DNA of 64,000 bases from Dorea_D hominis. Lineage in GTDB: Bacteria > Bacillota > Clostridia > Lachnospirales > Lachnospiraceae. The stretch spans positions 3,924 to 67,923 of the forward strand of contig NZ_JACOOY010000019.1 of the NCBI RefSeq assembly GCF_014287705.1. The letters run 5' to 3'. Of the stretch, positions 59,197 to 64,000 are shown one piece after another. The notes under the pieces are model-generated. The model worked only from the letters and a program-made list of their open reading frames with translations, did no database searches and was not told where the DNA came from. The translations under genes and the position numbers were made by a program. Every line of letters starts with the position of its first letter. Position 1 is the stretch's first letter.

Positions 59197-61065
59197 TTAT
59201 ATATTTTTCACAAACAATGCGCGGATCGCATTTAATACGGCAATCACCATAACTCCTACGTCTGCGAAAATAGCCATCCACATATTTGCAACACCGATTG
59301 CTCCGAGAAGCAGACAAATTCCCTTGATTCCAAGTGCGAAATAAATATTCTGATAAACAATTCGAATACATTTTCTTGCAATTTTGATCGCCTTTGCAAT
59401 TTTCAGCGGATCATCATCCATCAGCACAATATCTGCCGCTTCAATTGCTGCATCTGAACCAAGCGCACCCATTGCAATACCGATATCTGCTCTGGAAAGT
59501 ACCGGTGCATCATTGATTCCGTCGCCGACAAATGCAAGCTTTTCTTTTTCTGTCTTCTGTTTCAACAGTTCTTCAACTTTTGCTACTTTGTCGGCTGGCA
59601 GTAATTCGCTGTGTACTTCCTGGATTCCAAGTTCTTCTGCCACCTGCTCTGCTACATTTTTAGCATCTCCGGTCAGCATAACCGTTTTCTTAACACCTGC
59701 ACGCTTTAACTCTGCTATTGCCTGTGCTGCATGTGGTTTGATCAAATCAGAAATAAGAATATGACCTGCATATTTACCGTCAACTGCCATATGGACAATC
59801 GTTCCCACACTGTGGCAATCCATATAGGAGATTCCAAGTTTCTTCATAAGTTTCACATTTCCTGCTGCAACCAAGATTCCATCTACTTTGGCAGTTACTC
59901 CATTTCCACCAATCTCTTCAATATCTGTCACACGGTTACGGTCAATCGACTTTCCATAAGCCTTCTGTAAGCTCTTACTGATCGGATGTGAGGATGAGCA
60001 CTCTGCCAGCGCTGCATATTCCAGGAGCTTCTCTGCATCCATCTCATTATGATGTACACCACTGACTTCAAACACTCCCTGCGTCATTGTACCTGTTTTA
60101 TCAAATACTACACATTTTGTAGAAGCGAGTGTCTCCAGATAGTTAGAACCCTTTACCAGAATCCCCTGATTACTTGCTCCGCCAATACCGGCAAAGAAAC
60201 TAAGCGGAATACTGATTACCAATGCGCACGGACAACTGATTACAAGGAATGTAAGTGCACGGTAAATCCAGTCTCCCCATTCTGGTGCAAGTCCCAGAGC
60301 AATCATTCTTACCAGCGGTGGCAGAACTGCAAGTGCCAGCGCACCGTAGCAGACTGCAGGTGTATAATATTTAGCAAATTTTGAAATAAAGTTCTCGGAT
60401 CTTGATTTTCTGGAGCTTGAATTTTCCACCAGTTCCAGGATCTTTGATACTGTAGATTCTCCAAATTCTTTCGTTGTACATATTTTAAGTACACCTGTCA
60501 TGTTAATACATCCGCTGATGATCTCATCTCCCGCCTTCACTTCGCGCGGAAGGCTTTCTCCTGTCAGTGCACTTGTATTAAGAGTGGAACTTCCTTCCAG
60601 GATCACACCATCGATTGGTACCTTTTCTCCGGACTGTACCACGATTGTCGTTCCTACTTCAACTTCATCCGGATCTACCTGTTCTAACTGTCCATCTTTT
60701 TCGATATTTGCATAGTCCGGGCGAATATCCATCAGTTCACTGATATTACGGCGGCTCTTACCAACTGCATAGCTCTGGAACAACTCACCGATCTGATAGA
60801 AAAGCATAACGGATACACCTTCAGTATAATCTCCCAGTGCAATGGCACCAACTGTCGCTACTGCCATCAGGAAATTTTCATCAAAGACCTGTCTGTTCAA
60901 GATTCCCTTCCCGGCTTTTCTCAAAATATCATAGCCAATGACAAGATACGGAACCATATACAGTGCAAATCTTACATATCCTTCTACCGGAATCCATTTC
61001 AGTATAATGATTAATGCAAATGCAATAATAATTCTGGTAAATACTTTTTTCTGCTTCTTATTCAT
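59197..61065 (-). CDS. P1B-type metal ATPase (CPC, zinc/cadmium type)
   Basis: A 622-residue efflux ATPase without its own HMA domain. The membrane metal site is Cys278-Pro-Cys280 (VISCPCALVISIP), the phosphorylated Asp is 322 (FDKTGTMTQG), the actuator has TGES, and the last helix keeps Asp602 (IFADVGVMVIAVLNAI); this CPC plus Asp set fits Zn/Cd/Pb exporters. I chose the ATG at 61065 with GGGAGG upstream. An HMA domain protein is encoded just upstream and probably supplies metal. The paralogue at 33898 differs at both metal positions. Confidence 0.93.
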   Translation of the reverse strand: MNKKQKKVFTRIIIAFALIIILKWIPVEGYVRFALYMVPYLVIGYDILRKAGKGILNRQVFDENFLMAVATVGAIALGDYTEGVSVMLFYQIGELFQSYAVGKSRRNISELMDIRPDYANIEKDGQLEQVDPDEVEVGTTIVVQSGEKVPIDGVILEGSSTLNTSALTGESLPREVKAGDEIISGCINMTGVLKICTTKEFGESTVSKILELVENSSSRKSRSENFISKFAKYYTPAVCYGALALAVLPPLVRMIALGLAPEWGDWIYRALTFLVISCPCALVISIPLSFFAGIGGASNQGILVKGSNYLETLASTKCVVFDKTGTMTQGVFEVSGVHHNEMDAEKLLEYAALAECSSSHPISKSLQKAYGKSIDRNRVTDIEEIGGNGVTAKVDGILVAAGNVKLMKKLGISYMDCHSVGTIVHMAVDGKYAGHILISDLIKPHAAQAIAELKRAGVKKTVMLTGDAKNVAEQVAEELGIQEVHSELLPADKVAKVEELLKQKTEKEKLAFVGDGINDAPVLSRADIGIAMGALGSDAAIEAADIVLMDDDPLKIAKAIKIARKCIRIVYQNIYFALGIKGICLLLGAIGVANMWMAIFADVGVMVIAVLNAIRALFVKNI

Positions 61066-61122
61066 TACCGGACCTCCCAATAATACTTGCAAATCTTATT
61101 TTATAATCTTCCCACCGAAATC

Positions 61123-61341
61123 TTATAAAAATATCTCGCAGTCATCTTCTACTTTCTTACAGTTTTTCAGAACTTCTGGCATAACAGCTTTCGGATCCTG
61201 ACCTTCTTCAAATTCAACGATCATCTTTAATGCCATAAAGTTTACAGTTGCATCTTTCACTCCTGCTGTCTTCTTTGCTGCATCTTCCATTTTGTTTGCA
61301 CAGTTTGCACAGTCAACATCGATTTTGTAAGTTTTTTTCAT
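61123..61341 (-). CDS. HMA-domain metal chaperone
   Basis: A 72-residue protein with a heavy-metal-associated fold. The usual metal motif GMTCxxC is changed to DVDCANCANKMED, as in zinc- and cadmium-handling members. It lies 57 bases before the CPC ATPase, which lacks such a domain, so it likely acts as a detached metal-binding domain. Asp/Cys residues at the tail (EDDCEIFL) may add a ligand. Confidence 0.88.
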   Translation of the reverse strand: MKKTYKIDVDCANCANKMEDAAKKTAGVKDATVNFMALKMIVEFEEGQDPKAVMPEVLKNCKKVEDDCEIFL

Positions 61342-61381
61342 AATTTTGTTCTCCTTTAAATATCCCTTATTTTCGTTTTAT

Positions 61382-61440
61382 CATATGAACAGTTATTCAT
61401 ATGTTTGTTTTTATTATACTCCTGCTTACAGTTCTGTCAA
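61382..61440 (-). promoter_or_regulatory. Promoter with ArsR-type operator for the HMA-ATPase pair
   Basis: On the minus strand TTGACA (61440-61435), 16 bases, TATAAT (61418-61413). Directly downstream is a perfect dyad CATATGAA-CAGTTA-TTCATATG (61382-61403), which fits the SmtB/CzrA-type consensus ATATGAACA-N2-TATTCATAT. It would be read by an ArsR protein, such as that at 35803-36162. Confidence 0.65.
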
Positions 61441-61540
61441 TATATTTTGCGGAAATTATTATGGAAATTTCCAATCATTATATACAACTCGCTTACACAA
61501 ATTCATCCGCACAAGTTCATGCTTTTTCCTCGTAGCCTTA

Positions 61541-61567
61541 AATCGAGCAGGCATTCCCTACTCGATT
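61541..61567. repeat. Short hairpin between the HMA and proC regions
   Basis: AATCGAGCAGG (61541-61551) pairs with CCTACTCGATT (61557-61567) with one G-U type mismatch. It lies beside the terminator at 61584. No role is evident. Confidence 0.4.
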
Positions 61568-61583
61568 AGTATACTTCGTACAC

Positions 61584-61630
61584 AAAAAGCAACTGCCTCA
61601 CGATTATGCTTCGCAAAACAGTTGCTTTTT
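61584..61630. terminator. Terminator downstream of proC
   Basis: AAAAAGCAACTG (61584-61595) pairs perfectly with CAGTTGCTTTTT (61619-61630), 23-base loop. Confidence 0.75.
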
Positions 61631-61679
61631 CCCCGATATTCTTTTTAATCCTCAACTTAAGAAGGTTCTATATTACATG

Positions 61680-61755
61680 ATGTTAGATTCAAAAGTTGCC
61701 CTAAGCCACTCATCTGCAAGTGCATCATGTTTTTAGTTTATTGCCCCTGGCATCA
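61680..61755. repeat. Palindromic element R3 directly after proC
   Basis: Read on the minus strand it starts TGATGCCAGGGGCAA right after the proC stop, as R1 does, continues ATGATGCACTTGCAGATGAG (R1: GATGTGCTTGCACATGAG), and ends in a sequence whose reverse complement is TGATGTTAGATTCAAAAG. It shares end motif and middle hairpin pattern with R1 at 11125 and end motif with R2 at 22469. The 414-bp gene-free stretch from 61342 to 61755 holds this element, a terminator, a hairpin and the HMA promoter. Confidence 0.6.
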
Positions 61756-62550
61756 TTACATGCTCTTAGATACTTCTTCGCAAACTTTCATTGCTTCGAT
61801 AATAGAGCTTCTGAAACCAAGTTCTTCCAGAGTACGTACGGCCTCAATTGTTGTTCCTGCCGGTGAGCATACCATATCTTTTAATTCTCCTGGATGTTTA
61901 CCTGTCTCAAGTACCATCTTCGCACTTCCGAGAACAGCCTGTGCTGCAAATTTGTATGCCTGCGGTCTTGGCATTCCACCAGAAACTGCTGCATCTGCCA
62001 TAGCTTCAATCATCATATATACATATGCCGGTGAACTTCCGCTGACTGCTGTTACTGCATCCATCAATTTCTCCGGTACAACTTCTACTCTGCTGAAGCT
62101 TTCCAGAATTGTCTTCACATATGCAATCTCTTCTTCCGTCATATGCTCGTTCGGGCATGCTGCTGTCATACCTTCTCCAACCATAGCCGGTGTATTCGGC
62201 ATTGTACGTGTGATCTTCACAGCTTTTCCAAACTGATCAGCAAGCCATGTTAATGTCTTACCTGGTGCGATTGTAATGATTAACTGCTCCGGTTTTACAA
62301 TATCTTTGATCTCAGCGATTACATCTGCATAAAACTGTGGTTTTACAGATAAAATTACAACTTCTGCTTTTTCAATAACTTCTTTATTACTATCTGTAAC
62401 GTTAATTCCAAACTGCTCTTTTACTCTCTCTCGTCCCGGTGCAAATAAATCTGCTCCGATAATCTCCTCTGCCGGGAAAATATTTTTTTTAATTACTCCA
62501 CCCATGATTGCTGAAGCCATATTGCCTGTTCCGATAAATCCTAATTTCAT
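61756..62550 (-). CDS. proC: Pyrroline-5-carboxylate reductase
   Basis: A 264-residue enzyme that makes L-proline from pyrroline-5-carboxylate with NAD(P)H. The N-terminal Rossmann motif is LGFIGTGNMASAIMGG, then TRTMPNTPAMVGEGMTA and VTAVSGSSPAYVYMMIEAMA, all canonical. GGAAGG precedes the ATG. It is divergent from a GntR regulator, and its probable promoter carries two candidate operators. Confidence 0.95.
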   Translation of the reverse strand: MKLGFIGTGNMASAIMGGVIKKNIFPAEEIIGADLFAPGRERVKEQFGINVTDSNKEVIEKAEVVILSVKPQFYADVIAEIKDIVKPEQLIITIAPGKTLTWLADQFGKAVKITRTMPNTPAMVGEGMTAACPNEHMTEEEIAYVKTILESFSRVEVVPEKLMDAVTAVSGSSPAYVYMMIEAMADAAVSGGMPRPQAYKFAAQAVLGSAKMVLETGKHPGELKDMVCSPAGTTIEAVRTLEELGFRSSIIEAMKVCEEVSKSM

Positions 62551-62761
62551 TATAAATACCTTCCTTTTTCCTGCGGTTATGTTCCATTTCCCTTCTTATA
62601 TCTCTCACTTCTCTTCTTAAATTATATGCTTCCTCGTATCCTTCACTTTTTCAAATGATATAATTCCTCATATCTTCTCTATGATCCACAATATAATCCT
62701 GTACTTGCAGAAGCTATCGCTGTCTGCTTTCCTTAAGTGTGAAATGGTTTCAAAGAAAAAA

Positions 62762-62834
62762 TGGTATACATTTCGCAAATTTGTATACAACTTGTTTCTA
62801 TGGTGACTATAACACTACTTTCTATAAAAGTCAA
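62762..62834 (-). promoter_or_regulatory. Probable proC promoter with GntR operator
   Basis: On the minus strand TTGACT (62834-62829), 17 bases, TATAGT (62811-62806). Downstream of it lies the perfect palindrome TTGTATACAA (62781-62790) and a looser copy TGGTATACAT (62762-62771). This predicts a proC leader of about 250 bases, with no convincing small ORF. Confidence 0.5.
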
Positions 62835-62855
62835 CACTATTTTTTAATTTTAATA

Positions 62856-62894
62856 TTGAATTTTGCGCTAAAAATCGTTATAATTTGTATACAA
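62856..62894 (+). promoter_or_regulatory. Promoter and operator of the GntR gene
   Basis: TTGAAT (62856-62861), 17 bases, TATAAT (62879-62884), followed at once by the palindrome TTGTATACAA (62885-62894). The same ten-base palindrome lies at 62781-62790, and the GTnTAC core suits FadR-type GntR proteins. Self-repression is likely. Confidence 0.65.
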
Positions 62895-62947
62895 TTATAA
62901 TTATATATACTTTATTAACGACTCTTACAACAACGAAGAGGTGTATA

Positions 62948-63598
62948 ATGGCTGAGAAAAATATATCACTGGCAAATCGTGCCTATACAATTATTAAAGA
63001 AAATATTATGAATCTGACTTATCCGCCGGGAATGACTCTAACGGAAGCAAAACTTACAAAAGAACTTGGTATGAGCCGCAGTCCTGTGCGATCCGCTATC
63101 CAGATGCTACAGAATGAAGGTCTGATTGTTTCCGACTATTACAAATCTATGATGGTAAAAGAAATTACAGATGAGGATATCACGGAAATTTATCAAATCC
63201 GTGAATTATTTGAAGGTGCGGCTTTCGAGCTCATCTTCACATCCGGCAGATACGAGGAATATTCCTATCGTATTGAGGAAAAAGTCGTGCGTATGTGTGC
63301 GACTGCCGGAGATCTCTACAACTGGGAACTGGCAGACGCAGCCATGCACAGGGAGATCATCAGTATTTTTGAAAATGAACGAATCAACCGCATCTATGAA
63401 AATAATCTGACAGAACTTGTACGGATCGGACAGTATTCTATTAAAAATGGTATGGCAATCCCGAAGACAAATGATAACCTCAAGAAGATGATCCAGTACA
63501 TGCGCAAAGGCAATTACGAAAAAGCTTTTGCAATATTAAAAGCAGACCATTTCGGTACAGGAAAATCCGCTGCTTTAAATGGTCCGCGCAATATTTAG
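62948..63598 (+). CDS. GntR family regulator, FadR/FCD type
   Basis: A 216-residue regulator. Residues 8-75 carry the GntR winged helix (NRAYTIIKENIMNLTYPPGM, then ELGMSRSPVRSAIQMLQNEG). Residues about 85-210 form the all-helical FCD ligand domain (DITEIYQIRELFEGAAFELI, ADAAMHREIISIFENERINR) with metal-site His and Asp. The ATG at 62948 with GAGGTG upstream is preferred; the upstream ATG lies in the operator. Divergent from proC, so proline or a related compound may be the effector; this is inference. Confidence 0.9.
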   Translation: MAEKNISLANRAYTIIKENIMNLTYPPGMTLTEAKLTKELGMSRSPVRSAIQMLQNEGLIVSDYYKSMMVKEITDEDITEIYQIRELFEGAAFELIFTSGRYEEYSYRIEEKVVRMCATAGDLYNWELADAAMHREIISIFENERINRIYENNLTELVRIGQYSIKNGMAIPKTNDNLKKMIQYMRKGNYEKAFAILKADHFGTGKSAALNGPRNI

Positions 63599-63615
63599 CT
63601 ACTATATTACAGCAC

Positions 63616-63667
63616 AAAAAAGATATCCGATTTGTAATTACTCGTTACTTTATCAGATATCTTTTTT
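63616..63667. terminator. Terminator after the GntR gene
   Basis: AAAAAAGATATC (63616-63627) pairs with GATATCTTTTTT (63656-63667), followed by a T-rich tail on the plus strand. Confidence 0.8.
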
Positions 63668-63730
63668 ATTTATATAATATTACAAAACCCGGCACAGACA
63701 GTTTCCTCTGGCTGTTGTGGAAGAAACAGA

Positions 63731-63761
63731 AAAACCTGTAAGACTATGGCTTACAGGTTTT
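63731..63761 (-). terminator. Terminator of the rRNA-tRNA transcript
   Basis: AAAACCTGTAAG (63731-63742) pairs perfectly with CTTACAGGTTTT (63750-63761), seven-base loop, four bases beyond the tRNA end on the minus strand. Confidence 0.8.
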
Positions 63762-63765
63762 CAAA

Positions 63766-63837
63766 CTCCCCGAGTTGGGCTCGAACCAACGACCCTTCGG
63801 TTAACAGCCGAATGCTCTACCACTGAGCTATCGAGGA
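63766..63837 (-). tRNA. tRNA-Asn (anticodon GUU)
   Basis: Minus-strand 72-base cloverleaf: acceptor TCCTCGA/TCGGGGA with discriminator G, D-arm with GCTCAGTGGTAGAGC, anticodon loop CTGTTAA with GTT, T-arm GTTGG-TTCGAGC-CCAAC. The CCA end is not encoded. It follows the 23S rRNA gene by about 70 bases. Confidence 0.95.
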
Positions 63838-63906
63838 ATATTATAAAGGTTATGTACCTTCAAAACTGCATACAAGAAATACTTCATCCTTTACCTATCA
63901 CCTTGC

Positions 63907-64000
63907 TTGGTCATGCCCTCGACCGATTAGTATCAGTCAGCTCCATGTGTTACCACACTTCCACCTCTGACCTATCTACCTCGTCGTCTTCAAGGGGTCT
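63907..64000 (-). rRNA. 23S rRNA, 3' end (cut by window edge)
   Basis: The minus strand reads the conserved end of 23S rRNA (GCTGACTGATACTAATCGGT, then CGAGGGCATGACC). The exact 3' boundary is approximate (63905-63909). The gene continues beyond the window. No 5S rRNA lies between it and tRNA-Asn. Confidence 0.9.

Noticed and set aside
62551..62760. Leader peptide or riboswitch in the long proC leader
   Set aside because: Short ATG frames lack ribosome sites or run out of frame into proC, and no conserved aptamer is recognisable.
1..64000. CRISPR arrays, transposases, integrases or prophage genes
   Set aside because: No spaced direct-repeat array and no such protein motifs were seen; the only repeats are the short palindromic elements listed.

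Overview
The window looks like a chromosomal segment of an anaerobic, spore-former-type Firmicute of the Lachnospiraceae (Clostridia). The reasons are the AT-rich code, strong AGGAGG ribosome-binding sites, a small acid-soluble spore protein, AddAB in place of RecBCD, the eno-secG-rnr-smpB order, a CdaR-type regulator beside ftsEX and a FeoB-associated Cys-rich membrane protein. Nearly all genes read on the minus strand, toward the low-coordinate end; the few plus-strand genes are mostly transcription regulators. No phage, insertion sequence with a transposase, or CRISPR array is visible.

Layout. 1-3652: 5' part of clpC coupled to a GntR regulator, alanine dehydrogenase, and a divergent RpiR/SIS regulator. 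3726-10184: purEMND purine genes behind a long M29-type aminopeptidase and two small membrane proteins. 10208-15923: pyrimidine genes pyrC-F-K-D, a small protein like the D-proline reductase proprotein N-terminus, a structured repeat, then pyrE. 16008-20010: ftsE-ftsX, a coiled-coil M23 peptidoglycan hydrolase and a CtpA-type S41 protease, a likely division or wall-splitting module. 20042-23010: CdaR regulator, GT26 glycosyltransferase, SASP, HD protein. 23032-33263: addAB, a DapF homologue with both catalytic cysteines replaced by serine, an AraC regulator and hflX. 33298-36216: TPR lipoprotein, an unusual CPT-motif metal P-type ATPase and its ArsR regulator. 36395-41098: ung, hisHF, a two-component system and a small unknown protein. 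41121-46916: smpB, rnr, secG, eno, MATE pump. 47000-50181: lysR remnant, degV, TetR regulator, FAD dehydrogenase. 50273-52218: split purH (AICAR formyltransferase plus a PurO-like IMP cyclohydrolase). 52463-54302: membrane acyltransferase and a DUF3841 protein. 54394-58872: iron module (HMA-fused membrane protein, Fur-family regulator, FeoB-associated peptide, DtxR regulator, feoB and two feoA). 59197-61341: CPC-motif metal ATPase with a separate HMA chaperone. 61756-63598: proC and a divergent FadR-type GntR regulator. 63766-64000: tRNA-Asn and the 3' end of a 23S rRNA.

Working together. Purine (purE, M, N, D, H and a cyclohydrolase) and pyrimidine (pyrC, F, K, D, E) synthesis are the main metabolic content. 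A second theme is metal handling. The two iron promoters have the same build: TTGACA, 17 bases, a -10 box lying inside a TTAG-N6-CTAA palindrome, and a Fur-like box just downstream. Regulators for both kinds of box are encoded between them. Two paralogous P1B ATPases differ at their metal-binding positions, and an ArsR-type operator lies in front of the one that is not next to arsR.

Most notable for follow-up: the Ser/Ser DapF homologue, the CPT ATPase, the paired iron promoters, a dispersed family of palindromic elements (three copies), and the PrdA-like protein in the pyrimidine cluster. All family names come from reading the translated sequence against remembered family features; no database search was run.
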